Positions 23,552 to 36,105 of a stretch of 64,000 bases of DNA are shown in pieces. Position 1 is the stretch's first letter. The number at the start of each line of letters is the position of its first letter. Location: assembly GCA_015680685.1 (NCBI GenBank), contig MNCI01010443.1, forward strand, positions 1,370,877-1,434,876, given 5' to 3'. Both the position numbers and the translations under genes were made by a program. This DNA is from Gnetum montanum. Its lineage: Eukaryota; Streptophyta; Gnetopsida; Gnetales; Gnetaceae. Under the pieces are notes generated by a model that had not been told where the DNA came from, did no database searches, and worked only from the letters and a program-made list of their open reading frames with translations.

Positions 23552-24944
23552 TGTACACAGTTTTAACCTTGGATCTGTGCGAGGGCCATGTTGGAGAAAA
23601 TGAATCTTAGGTGCCCTGAACGATCTTGTCGATCAGATAGGGACTTACTTAATTAGTAAAATTTTGTGGTGCTTAGATGACAAAATGACAATTTTATGAG
23701 AAGATATAATATCATTAACCCTGAAGGTAATTGAAAATGATGTGATTAATTTAAAATGATTCACAAAATTCGTATAAGTGAGACACAAGAGATCAGGTTT
23801 AGAGAACGTAAGGTCCCAAGATTCGGGATTTAACTCAAGAACAAAATATGTTGAATACAATGATTACAGACAGACTTCAGCTTAGGCAAAGTACGTGCCA
23901 ATAGCAAGAAAGCTATTGAAGATAAAACGGGCAAAGGTTGATTTACCTTGTTTTAGCGAATTTGGGTATGAAGAGGTGCGAGGAGGTCAGACCCAAAGCA
24001 GAATGTCCGTCAACTAGCTGTTCATGATCAAGGGTTCTTGTAGATCATTGATCCTCTTTTGCTCTTTTATCAATCTCTGTTCAAAGTTGTCAATGCTTGT
24101 CAAAATCGGAGAAAATCGCTTACAGAGAGGATTTTTCCAATGTTAGGAAAATTTTTGCCAGCACCCCCAAAAAAAAACCCCTTTTTCTTTTTTCTAGGTC
24201 AACTGGAATATTTATATGGTTACGGTAAGGAGAAAAACATAGTTTAGATGATGCGTGTCCAGGAGTTACAGGATGTCGTTGACTTGATATTCTTGTGTTT
24301 GAAGCTTGTGGCATTACGCTATATTACCCTCTGCGGCGTAATGCGTCGTAAAAACACTCTGGTTGGAGCCTTGATGATAAAGAGTTCTTTAATTATGCTA
24401 CATTAGGCTAGATTACGCTGCATCATGCTAAATTACGCTGCGTAGCGTAATTCGGCGTAAAATGACAAATCTTTCTACGCTTCCTTCATTTTGAAATGCA
24501 CTGCAAACTGCAAACTGTTGCTTAAGCCTTGAGGTTTTACTGGATTTTTGAGGTTCTAAATTTTCTGTCATTTCTATTGTTACGATGTACTATCTTCTGG
24601 ATTCACGCTGTGCTATGCGATGTTATGCTATATTGCGTAATGTAGCATAATGCACTAAAATTAAGATTTTTTGGAACATAGGAAACTTGCAAAGTTGAAG
24701 ACTTGCCGTCATGCATCCCTTTTCTTGTTCTGTTTCCTAGAGTTGTGCTATGTGTGATGGCAAAATAGACTTTTGACTGAAGGGAAAATTCGTTGAGCTG
24801 CATCTTGTCGCCAATTCTTGGCTGAATTATAAGATGTTTGCTGATCCATCAAGGCCTCAAATTTTCACAGTGTTTCAATGGTCCCTCTTTGCTGACGTTT
24901 AGAGGACTTGTCTGAAAGATGTCGACAAAGAATAAAAAACACTA
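23552..24944 (-). mobile_element. 3' LTR of element C
   Basis: On the minus strand it starts at 24,944 with the hairpin arm TAGTGTTT, has a TATA box (ATATAAATATT) at 24,207-24,217 and ends at 23,552 with GTGTACA. Its U5 end aligns with that of the A LTR (both include 'gatcgacaaga' and 'agatccaaggtt'). Palindromic words like attacgctgcgtagcgtaat occur near 24,420-24,450. Confidence 0.65.
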
Positions 24945-26096
24945 GAGAGGTAAAGACATCAACAACGTTCATTAGAAACTGCTCAAATGTTGCTCTGTCA
25001 AACTTGGAAGTGCAAAGGTGGGAGGGAGGAGAGTGTATAGGAGGTTCTTTACAAAAGTGAGAGGAGGGAGGTTCGAGGAAGACTCAAGCATGTGAACATA
25101 AAGTTTTCACGAACAAGTCATCGTGTCCTTTCACTAATGCATTTGCAAAAGGTTACACTGTTATACTGCATATGAAGGGCTTACGTGGGCGAGTTGTGTT
25201 ATGCCCGCATGACCTGGATGAATTGTTTTACATAAATTTTGCCAAGTTATATCCCTTTGTTTTTTTTTTGAAAAGAAGATTATCTTCCATGAGGCAAGTA
25301 GTTGCTACTGAACTGTTGCTTAAGCCTTGAGGTTTTACTGTATTGTTGAGGTTCTAAATTTTCTGTCATTTCTATTGTTACGATGTACTGTCTTCTGGCT
25401 TCACGCTGTGCTATGCGATGTTCCGCTATATTGCGTAATGCAACATAATGCACTAAAATTAAGATTTTTTGGAACATAGGAAACTTGCAAAGTTGAAGAC
25501 TTGCCATCATGCACCCCTTTTCTTGTTCTATTTCCTAGAGTTGTGCTATGTGTGATGGCAGAATAGACTTTTGACTGAAGGGAAAATTCGTTGAGCTGCA
25601 TCTTGTCGCCAATTCTTGGCTGAATTATAAGATGTTTGCTGATCCATCAAGGCCTCAAATTTTCACAGTGTTTCAATGGTCCCTCTTTGTTGATGTTTAG
25701 AGGACTTGCCTGAAAGATGTCGACAAAGAATACAAAACACTAGAGAGGTAAAGACATCAACAGCATTCATTAGCAACTGCTCAAATGTTGCTCTGTCAAA
25801 CTTGGAAGTGCAAAGGTGGGAGGGAGGAGAGCGTATAGGAGGTTCTTTACAAAAGTGAGAGGAGGGAGGTTCGAGGAAGACTCAAGCATGTGAACATGAA
25901 GTTTTCAAGAACAAGTCATCGTGTCCTTTCACTAATGCATTTGCAAAAGGTTACACTGTTATACCGCATATGAAGGGCTTACGTGGGCGAGTTGTGTTAT
26001 GCCCGCATGACCTGGATGAATTGTTTTACATCAATTTTACCAAGTTATATCCCTTTGTTTTTTTTTGAAAAGAAGATTATCTTCCATGAGGCAAGT
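24513..26096. repeat. Recent tandem duplication covering the C LTR start
   Basis: Two near-identical copies, 24,513-25,299 and 25,311-26,096, are offset by 798 bases and separated by 11 bases. Each holds the hairpin and the first part of the LTR plus internal 3' sequence. The copies are far more alike than any two LTRs here, so the duplication followed insertion of C. Confidence 0.9.
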
Positions 26097-26855
26097 TGCG
26101 TTACGCTTGTTTGTGGACATGACAATGCAAAAGAATTGATTTAATGCTCACTTTGTGCAGATGAAGGAGATGGGGAAAAGATGACTGTAAGGATAAGGGA
26201 AGGGGAAAGGCAAAGTAAGGTATTCGATGGAGAGAGAGGAAGGGTTTTCACTCCCAAGTAGCCAAGCTAGTCTGGGTAGCCACTTCAGAACACTGTGACA
26301 CCTTTCCTTATAATGAGTGTATTCTTGATCAATGTTGTCATAACAAATAACTTGCAAAACATAACAAAGGGCTAGAAGTAATCATCCTAATCGCTAGGGA
26401 GGAAGGCTATTGAAACAAGTGCCATCCAAAGTGAAAAGGAGAGTGGGGGCCATGAAAGAGGGACCAGAGCAAGGGACCCAATGTTGATGCCGTGGTTCAT
26501 GCAACTGTTGTCGATAGCCAGATTTGTCTTGTTCGCTCGACTGGGCAAAGAACCAGTCAGGAAAACCTAATAAGCCAGAATTTGGTGACAACGATAGTCA
26601 AAGGCTATTAAAACCATGGATGGCCATGGTTTCTTTGAGGCTCCAAGTGGTGAAGTTGATCCCAGGAGCTGCAACTACAGAGTGGCTATGGTAGCAACAT
26701 CTCTGAGGGATCAGTAGCATGCCTTCCGGCATATCCGAGGAATTAGTAGGATGCCAGCGGGGTAATAGCATTACGTCTGTTCCAATGCCTTATCCATTTC
26801 ATCTGGTAGCGATGTAGTGCAAGAGTGACCACGCTCACTTACTGCATGGGTTGCC
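26097..26855 (-). other. 3' non-coding region of element C
   Basis: No supported gene. It lies between the pol-side minisatellite and the duplicated LTR start. It includes a block near 26,680-26,800 (acatctctgagggatcagtagcatg) resembling the 3' region of A near 8,210-8,260. Confidence 0.5.
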
Positions 26856-27335
26856 TATTGACGGGTTCCAGTTTTGGATCCTGGTTGACCATTGTTGCTG
26901 GTTTTAAGTCTCAGTAGACCGTGGTCCTGGTTTAGAGTTTGGGCAGACTGCAGTGTGCTAGTTTCGCATCATAGCGAATGGTGGAAGAGCTAGTTTATGG
27001 TCCTAGTAGACAGTGCTGCGGGTGTCAGTTTTTTGTCGTGACCCAGGGATAAGTCTATGCTGGTTTTATGTCTCAGCAGACGTGATGCTTACCTTGCTAG
27101 TTTTAAGTCATGATGGACAGTTCAAGATTCTACTAGTTTAGCATCATAGCGGACACGTGCAAGAAATGCAGGTTTTACGTCGTAGCGGACGTGTCCAACT
27201 TTGCTAGTTTTATATCGTAGCGGACGTGTACTACTCTTCCAGTTTTACGTCGTAGTGGATGTGTACAACTCTGCCAGTTGTATGTCGTAGCAGACGTGTT
27301 CTTACCTTGCACTCAGGCTAAGATGATGCTTAGAT
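26856..27335 (-). repeat. Minisatellite behind pol of element C
   Basis: About a dozen units of 35-40 bases. On the plus strand the core is 'gctagttttaagtcgtagcggac', the reverse complement of the 'taaaactagc' core seen behind pol in the plus-strand elements. Confidence 0.85.
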
Positions 27336-27342
27336 ATGGTAC

Positions 27343-30300
27343 TACTTCAGATACAGATGATTCACTGGATTCGGTAGCTCGTTGCCGTCGATATCTGCTA
27401 ACTTGAATGCTCAGTTGCTGTATGCACTAATGACCAGGAAAGGACCTTCCCAATTTGCAGAGAATTTACCTACTGGTTCACGAATGGTCTTGAGAACTAA
27501 GTCTCCTTTCTTGATCGGTCGTTGATGTAGATTATGTCGGTGCTTCTGTCTTTACTTGTCCTAATATCGTTCAATGGTATCAAGTGTCTGGATACACTTC
27601 TCTTCCACAATGTCTAAATCTATGATCCTAGACTCATTGTTTTGAGTCTCATTTATAACTGTGGAGAGGACCATCTGCAATGAGGGAACCTGTAATTCCA
27701 AGGGCAATACTGCTTCAAATTCATAGACTAGACTATAGGGCATCCTGTTTGTAGTTGTACAGCATGTCATACGATACGCCCATAGCACGTATAGGATCTT
27801 TTCATGTCATTGTTTCTTGTTGTTACTAAGCATCTTCTTGCGTAGATTGATAATTACCTTGTTTGTTGCCTCTGCTTGACCATTTGCTTGCGGGTAATAA
27901 GGTGAATAAAAAGACTGTTTGATACGTAGATTATCACAAAAAGATTTGGTTTTAGCACTATTAATTATGGCCCATTGTCGGTCACAATAGTCAGAGGAAG
28001 TCCAAATCTAGTTTCTATATTATCTAAAATGAAATGTCAAACCTGTTGAGATGTAATATTCTATAAGGAAATAGCCTCAACCTACTTCGTGAAATACTCA
28101 ATGGCAGTGATAATGAAACTATGTCCTGTGGAAGACTTAGGCGCGATGGGGCCTATAATATCTAGTCCCCATCGTTGGAATGGCCAAGTAATCTGTGTGG
28201 TGTGTAACTCTGTTGGTGGCACGTGTATTAGATTTGCGTAACGTTGGCACGTGTCACACGTCTTAACCTTGGTGAGGCAATATTTTTCCATGTATGGCCA
28301 ATAGTACCCTAGGCGTCTGATTTTAGCGGCCATGGCTCACAGGGCTACGTGTCCTCCACACAGCCCCTCGTGGACTTTGCTAAGTATTCGTTGTGCTTAG
28401 TCATTATTAATGTAGGTTAGCAATAACCCATCGAAAGAACATCTACAGAGAGTACTATCTCCAATGATGACGTATTGCCTGGCACACTTTTATACTGCAT
28501 CTTTTTGCGTGTGTGTTAGCTTGTGCGGTGGTTCACCATGCAGAAGGTAAGTCTTAATCTTGTCATAGCATTCTGGTGTTCCCCCTATGTTTAATGAAGA
28601 GATTAATGCCACTTGAATGATGAGATCTGTACATTCCATCATTAAAGTGGGCCAAGTGGCAAACAAATGTGATGGCACATTTAGTGCCAGTGTGGCCAAT
28701 GCATCGGCCACAGTGTTTTCATTGCATGGCACGTGTTGGGCATTGATCATCGTGAATTATTTTAGGAGATCTTTAGCCATATCGTAGTAGGGCTACAAAT
28801 GCATAGCTTTGCAGGCGTAGACTCCTGTAATTTGATTTATGACGAGCATCAAATCGCCTCAGATTGCTAGGTGTTGAACATTGAGTTCCTTGGCTGTCAA
28901 CAATCCTCTGAGGAGTCCCTCGTACTCTACTACATTGTTCATACAAGGGAAAGTTAGGCGGTAAGCTAGAAGACACACATCCTCAAGGGAGAGTGTAATA
29001 ACAGCAGTAGCACTACTGCCTCTAGTAGTCAAAGCTTCGTTGAAGTGTAGTGTAGCCTCAAGGTCTGTCGATACAGGGCTTAAACTATGTACATGTTCAT
29101 CTGAAAATTCTGGCTCTATCGTAGCTTGGTCTTCAATAGGTGACGTTGCGAGCTGATCAGCTATGGCTTGAACTTTAGTGGATGATTGGCCAACATAATC
29201 TAAATTGAATTCAGTTGTGATAGCTTTCTAGCAAGTGATCCTACTACTCTCGTACAAGCTGTTTGAGATGGATCGTAGAACATTGTTTTTACAAATTATG
29301 TTGACCTGGCTGTGGAAAAGATAGTGCCTACATTTTTTAAGTGCGAAGACTAATGCCAAATAGTTACGCTCTACTTCGTTATACCTTGCTTCGTATGCAA
29401 ATAGAGTGTGGCTGAGATAGTAGATGGGGGCTTCTGACCCATCATTCCTTTTTTGGCAAAGTAACATAGCTATAGACACGTTTGAATTTGCTAGATAAAT
29501 GTAAAAATGTTGATCCCTTTGTGGTAGGAAAATTTTAGGCAAGTGCTGCAGCTCTTGTTTTAAATTGTCAAATGCGTGCTGGCAGTCATCGGTCCATTCA
29601 AAATTAACACCGTTCTTAAGAAGGTGCTGCATGGGATATAATTTATTCATTAACTTCGAAATGAACTGCCTAATAAATTGTAGTCTGCCCTACAACCTGC
29701 ATAATTCTTTGAGATTTATGGGTGGTGTTAAATCAACAATCGCTCTCACCTTGTCAGGGTCAACTCAGATGCCAATTTTTGATACCACAAACACCAACAT
29801 GCATCCGGTTTTGGCCCCGAATATGCATTTCTTTGGGTTGAGCTGTAGATCATACTTGAGGCATCATTTAAGGACTAATTCCAGATCTTCTAGATGATCT
29901 TCCGATTTTATGGACTTGACAACTATGTCATCTACGTAATCATTCACCTTCCCTAAGAGGTAATCGCTGAAAATGTACGTCATGGCTCGTTGATATGTTG
30001 CTCCAGCATTTTTTAGCCTGAAAGGCATCATAGTGTAACAGAAGGTCCCCCAGGGCATCATGAATGTTGTGGTTAATTGATGCTCTGGGTTAATATAGAT
30101 TTGATTATAGCCTAAAAAACCATCCATGAAGGATAGAAGTGCATGACCAGTTGTTGTATCAATCAGTTGGTCGATACTCGGTAATGGGAAATTATCCTTA
30201 ATCGTGGCTTTGTTTATGTCCCGGAAGTCTATGCAGATGCGTATTCCTCCCGTTTTCTTAGAGACAACCATAATGTTGGATACCCAATCTGAGTAATCGA

Positions 30301-30796
30301 TCACGCAAATGAAACCAGCCTAATGTAGCTTAGTGATTTCATTACGCACTGCTAGCGCAATTTCTCGCTTAATCTTTCGTTCCTTCTATCTAACTGCCTT
30401 GATGCGTGGATTTACAATTATGTTATGCTGTACTAATCTCAAATCTAATCCTGACATATCATCATATGACCATGCAAATATAACAGCATTATTTTGGAGC
30501 ACTTGTGTTATGCCACTCTATGTTTGTTGGTCTAGAAAGGAACTAACTCTAAGGGTTTGACTTTCACCTTTGTGCGTAACCACAGAGATCTCCTCGAGAG
30601 GGTCATCGGTCACATCACCAGCTTCCAAGTCTAGAGTTCGTGCTAGATGTTTTGGCCAATTTGGGAATATTTCTGACATTGCTATGGTTGTGTCACAAGG
30701 TGAAGTGTCTATTCCTATCAATGCACAATCAAGCTGTCTAATAGTCTCACCATATGGGCCTGCCAAAGTTAAGGGTGTGGATAAGGCTGCGTCCAT
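27343..30796 (-). pseudogene. pol: Degenerate Tat-type pol of element C
   Basis: The start ATG at 30,796 lies 11 bases after a splice-acceptor AG (30,809-30,808) with a pyrimidine-rich tract before it. Reverse transcriptase lies within 30,304-29,864 with an intact YVDD near 29,940 and 'IRICIDFRDINKATI' upstream. The first RNase H is 29,650-29,228. The second is partly disrupted near 29,060-28,680, with 'ADALATLALNV' preserved. Integrase covers about 28,330-27,340, with CDTCQRY, GLDIIGPI and TDNGP. Stops and frameshifts separate the pieces, but individual domains are well kept. Confidence 0.9.
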
Positions 30797-30809
30797 TGTC
30801 AATTTTCCT

Positions 30810-31286
30810 GCAAAAAGAAGAAGAAAAAAGAGAAAATGCAAAAAATGGAAGTTGTTATATTGTTTCCTTTTTTGCCGATCCGTTGAAACAATAAGAGTCA
30901 GAATTGCGTATCAGAGAAGCTTCTAGTTTAAGGTCTTAGTGGACCATTGCAAATACGTGTAGTTTATGATAAGTAAGAAAATGACGGGCCAGAGTTTCCT
31001 AGATGCTAGCATGAATTATTCTGTAAAGTAAGGTAGGAGATATAATGTGGCATTTCTAGCATATCGAAATAATTAATTTTGAATTTTTTGTACAGGCTAT
31101 AATAAATGTGGTTGATTTACGAGGTGATAACTGTGCATTAGTTTAGGGTCATTTCGGATCGTAACTCATGTGATATCTACACAATTAATGCCCTGATCTT
31201 CGCATTTCATGTCATACTGACACTAGCGTTTCGGGAAGGTTCCGCATCGATTGGGCAGAAAGAAAAGGCTAGTTCTGAGCATTTCA
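30810..31286. other. Region between pol and the antisense promoter in element C
   Basis: No gene. It contains the pyrimidine-rich tract and splice acceptor of pol (minus strand) and the upstream side of the antisense gene (plus strand). pol and the antisense gene diverge from here. Confidence 0.5.
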
Positions 31287-31296
31287 CTTATAAACG
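31287..31296 (+). promoter_or_regulatory. TATA box of the antisense gene in element C
   Basis: CTTATAAACG lies about 125 bases before the exon 1 ATG at 31,418, matching the spacing in element A. Confidence 0.45.
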
Positions 31297-34165
31297 AGTG
31301 GTTTTGTTCAAAAATAGGTTGTAGGTATTACGAATTCGGATTTGGGTATAGTAGGGAAGGAGCATGAGCAAAGCCTAAACAAACAATTTTTTGCAAAGGT
31401 CTTGTACAGCTGTAGCTATGGTGCCAAAGGTTAAAGGGAAGAATGCCAAATTTTCGAAGATTGATGAGGTGTAGGAGAGTTTGCAACGGGTTTCACAGGC
31501 CAGAGTTGAAGCCTAGGAGGTTTCTCCACTCAACCAGTAAGTCTCCTTTTACCATTTTTTATGCTATTGTTACTTTTGTTTGCAATGTCATGGTTGTATC
31601 TGTTTCGAGTGCATATGTTGCATCAGGCATTAGTATCTGTTTATGCTGACTGGGCTATCATAGTTTATTGTATTATCCTAGAAGCAGATTTTGTATTGTC
31701 ACAAAGGTTTGAGTAATATTTAGCGGATGTAATGTATAACTGGAAAAGGTCTAAATATGCATAGCATGATCAGTTTTTTTATTTGTTGTCTGTGATAGTC
31801 ACGAGTTACGCTGGAGGAATACATAGTGTTGCTTTCATTGTCGTTGTTAGGAACAGACCTTGAGTTGTCGCAAGGGTTTGGGCGATTTCGGCTATGCATC
31901 TCTAGTGTAATTTGTAATTTTCTTAGTGTAGAAAGAACTCTAAGGTAGTGTGATGAATGTTTGTGTCTAAATAGTTTGTCTAATAGTAATGTGTTTTATT
32001 GCGCAGTGTTATGCTAAAGCCTATCCTAATCATTTTGGACATCATGGGCATTTTTTGCTGCTTACATCATCCTATGGCCAATGTTCCTCCTCCTCATGCT
32101 TGCGTAAAGGAGGAGGTAGTATGGTTTTGAAGGGACACACGAGAATTCTTGCAGTTTTTGCTTCATAACTACAGTGTTATCGTTTGGTCACATCTACCAG
32201 GCGATGTAGCTGCAACCATTTTAGAAACGCTGTTGGTTGGATTGACGTAGGGCATTCTGACTTTCTTGTCAGATGGTGCTATTGAAACTGTGCGGGTGCA
32301 AGACCACGAGCAGAGCACCAAAGGTTTAAGGCATTTCATTTGGATTTGGAATATGCCCAGGTTTAACTATTATCATGCCTATAAAACGTTTTTCATGGCC
32401 CAGAGTCTTGGAACCTATTTTCAAAATCCTCCTGGCATCGTGTACTATGCAGGCGGGTAAGTTTTCGTTTCCTTTTGTGGCATTGTAATAAGCTAACTAC
32501 TGCTTAGATTCGTACTAAGTGTAAATTAGTAATATGCTACCCTGTAGGTTTTTTATCAACAACAGTGGTCTGCTAGGCGATAACAATACATTGTCTTTAG
32601 CCGAAAGGGCCATAAAGGAATTTACTTCCATTAGCAATGTACGAGTCAGTGTCATGGGACAACTAGCCTTCGAAATCCCAGAATATCCAATCCACTACAA
32701 CGACTTCTTCATCAAATGTAAGAAACTCGGATGGTTGGATGTGGAATGGACTCTAGACCCTCTCCTCACTGTCGCAGATGTACAAAGGAAAATTCCTTCG
32801 TTTCCTTTATCGTTCAGGCCTGGTAAACTTTTTTTATAATGATTAAGTGTACAGTGTCGTCAGTTGCAGTGATGCATAAAGCTGTTTTATTATTTATGTT
32901 AACCATTGTTTCGTGTTAATAGTCAGAGAATTACGGGAAGTTATGCTTAGCTCCTCCGGTTGCGACGCAAACAATATCTTCTTCCAATGGTTTTCCTATA
33001 GAGGAAAAGTCGAAGAGGAGTTTGAAGTGCTAGGAAGAGATAGAGGAGTGGCTAGGAGTCAAGAAGGAGACTAAGGGGATTCCTGCTAATGGAATCCACC
33101 TAGAGGTGGCGAGCACCATTTACCCCCTTTTCTGAACCCATGCCTTCCCTAAGACACTCTTGCAAGGGAGGTTCCTCACCATAGAACAGGCACAGATTAT
33201 GTGAGAGGTTATGGAGAAGGGGACCCAATTCAATTGGGTGAGCTATTTTGTTGAAGGTTTATGCATTGAAATGATCAAGCTTTGTAAGAAGCTCGAATCC
33301 CATTTCAATGTGCATTTTTCCTTCTTTATAGCCTACTTCTGGTGTTTCACCAAATTCCTGGTGGTCCAGAGAAATGGGGTTTGGGTGCAACAAGACCGTA
33401 GCCAGATCTCCAAACCATGGATTTCCCATGTCTTTGGCACTATCTGGTCCCAGGACCCACCTAAAGGAATCAGGGATTTAGAATCAGTAACGACTAAGAA
33501 CATGGTGGCACCCCGAACATGAGGTTAAGACAGCATGGGTGGGGCACTCCCCTCCTACACTGGCAATGCGTCAAGAGGGAAGCGTTTGGCAGCCGAGATA
33601 GTGGACTCATCAGTGCGATAGAAGAAACCTTGCTTGATCGAGGAAACTGTCGAGCCAACAGGTGGCGTGGGGAAGAAAGTGCAGGTTAGATTCAAGAGGA
33701 GTAATCCTCCAGCTGGTAAGTAACTAAATTTATTAATGGTTATAATTATGCTACATAAAGACATAGTTGTATAGCATGATATTTGTTAAACAAAAGTGGA
33801 ATTTTGTGTTGACTAACTATGTCAAATGACAGTGAAGAAGAAGGTTGTAGAGTAGTTGACCCTTGAAACAAGGGCTATAGTATTGCGACATGGAGAGGGG
33901 GCCCCGATCTTGGAAGAGGAGGCCCCAATCAATAAAACAGTAAGTGCACAGGCTCCTGTGCGTGAAGAGGAAGGAGTGGTGGAGGATGCCAAAGTTCTTT
34001 CGGCTGGAGCTGTAAAAGGTAAGTTTTTGAGCATTTGTTGAAATTAGCTTTGGTCAAATGGTAAAATTTACGCTACTACTTCTGAATGTTTTATTAGTTA
34101 TCATGACGCTTCGGTTATGTGTTCATATGCAATTTATCCTATATAATAGGTGATCAGAGCATAAA

Positions 34166-34170
34166 CCTAT
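34166..34170. repeat. Left target-site duplication CCTAT
   Basis: CCTAT immediately before TGTACTAACC. It is repeated at 48,295-48,299. Removing the insertion and one copy restores the exon 6 reading frame. Confidence 0.8.
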
Positions 34171-35556
34171 TGTACTAACCTAAATCGTTGGTGTAAGGCT
34201 GGAATGGAAACAGACACCGAGAGATTGTCGGGCAGTCACAGCTGACCCTACCTTCACTTGAGGGCAAGCTGGAAAAGGGAACGAAGGCAGAGTGCCTTGG
34301 ATGGTTTGCACGCAAATCAACCAAGGACTTCCCCGAGCGTAAGCTATGGCTAGTGCTGGGGTTATTGTAAACGGTGTAAACAGAATGTAAACAATGATAC
34401 GAAATGTAAATAAAGCATACTAAGTTATTAATAAAGCATAAACAAAGTTATATTTGTAAAGAATAAATAGAACTAAATAATGTAAATGGGAGGCAATAAT
34501 GAAACTGTATTGTATTTTTTTTAAAAAAATGTGCACCGGTCAAAGCATAGTTGCACAAGTGTGGATGGCAAGTCAAGTGCCTAGCCCCGAAAAGATATGA
34601 TACGATGATGTGACGATGAAATGTGATGAACGTGAGAAGAACTTGGAAGCCAACAATCGAATGTGCCGAGCGCCCAAGGATTGCAAGGTCTGTCTTCCTT
34701 CAGAATTTCCAATCTCTTCAATCTTTTCCTCTTCCAATTTTCTTCTCCTTCTTGTTCTCCTCTCTTGCTACCTTGCCTCCCTTCTAGTTTATGTGAATTG
34801 ATAGGGTATTTATAGGGTTGGGCTAGGGTTTGGCTAGGGTTTTCTTTGACCAGGTTCAATGTATTTTACAACTTGTGGGTCATTCGAGCCCATAAAAATA
34901 CAAATAAATTAGAAACAAGCCCTCCAGCTTTAAAAATTTAAGAAAGCTTAGGAGGATTGGCTCCAGCCCCGGCCCGCTTGGAAAATATTATATTTTTTTT
35001 GTGAATATTCAGCTCGATTTTGCATGGGCTTTCATGTTTCATAGCCATCGTACTAATTCGTGGACTTTGATTAAATAGTGAAAAGATTATAAAAAATGAG
35101 AGAATCACCGAGGGTTAAATCAGGAACGCAGTGTTGCAACCCGTGGTGCGGTGAGTGTGGAATCATTGCATTAGGGGTAGGAAGTGAGACGCACAACAAG
35201 GGCACAGAAAGAGTGGCGTGTCAGGTAGCACAAAAACAGAGACGTGGGAGGCTGTGTAGAAATAGTAACGCGGCAGGCAACGTAGAAACAGCAACGCGGT
35301 GGGCAGTACAGAAACAACAATGCGGTGGGCAACACAGAAATAGCGACATAGGGGGCAACGCAGAAAAAACGATGTGGTAGGCAGCGCAGAAATAGCAACG
35401 CGATAGGCAACGCGGGAGTGGAAGCACGGTCGACCACAAAAGCATCAACGCAGGCGAGAGCAATGATTTTTGGCACTTTGCACTATCCACAGAGCATTAG
35501 TGGAGGCAGCAATTTTTGATGCTTGCATTGTCCACGAGGCATCAAATAAGGCAGTA
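34171..35556 (-). mobile_element. 3' LTR of element D
   Basis: Aligns over its whole length with the 5' LTR at 44,723-46,170. On the minus strand it starts TACTGCC (the 5' LTR has TGCTACC) and ends GTTAGTACA. A TATA box (CCCTATAAATACCCT on minus) lies near 34,804-34,818. A minisatellite of about 26-27 bases fills 35,215-35,430 in the U3 part. Confidence 0.85.
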
Positions 35557-36105
35557 ATTTTTTTGAAAGAGCTTGCTTTTGTGTCGTGCTTGTGTATGAG
35601 CACTTACATTTTGCATCATGTACTGTGTATTTTGTTTTGCTTCATAACTGCTTAGAGAGCTATAGTGTGCAACAGTGTATCAAGAGTTTTGAGATGAATG
35701 GAATGTATCAAGGGGGATGTAATTGAATAGGCTAAGGGGAGCATGATTGGGAAATACTGGATGCATCGGGAGTCAGGAATGTACTTATGAATGGATTGAT
35801 TAAACCAGTTGCGTGCGTCAAGAAAAATGTGATACCTTGTCATCATGATGAAGTGCATCTATGCACGAATGCCTTAGAAGTGTCATCTTGCAAACACAAC
35901 TCCAAGAAGACAAGAAAACCATAGATGAAATAGTCAGCTAAACACTTTAAACAAGGAGATGGAGTCACCACATGCAGCTTTCAAAGCAAATGGAATCATG
36001 AACAACATCAGTTTCATTAGGCCATCATGCAACAAGTCTCTATGAACAAGAATAGCCAACTGCAACAATAGATCTTTTCAAGTTTTTCTTGGTCGTTGAT
36101 GATGT
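35557..36105 (-). other. 3' non-coding region of element D
   Basis: No supported gene. It joins the minisatellite behind pol to the 3' LTR. The last bases before the LTR on the minus strand are CAAAAAAAT, a weak candidate for a polypurine tract. Confidence 0.5.

Noticed and set aside
35096-35380. Plus-strand frame in D's 3' LTR
   Set aside because: Repeat-derived and opposite to the element; the same stretch in the 5' LTR does not keep it.
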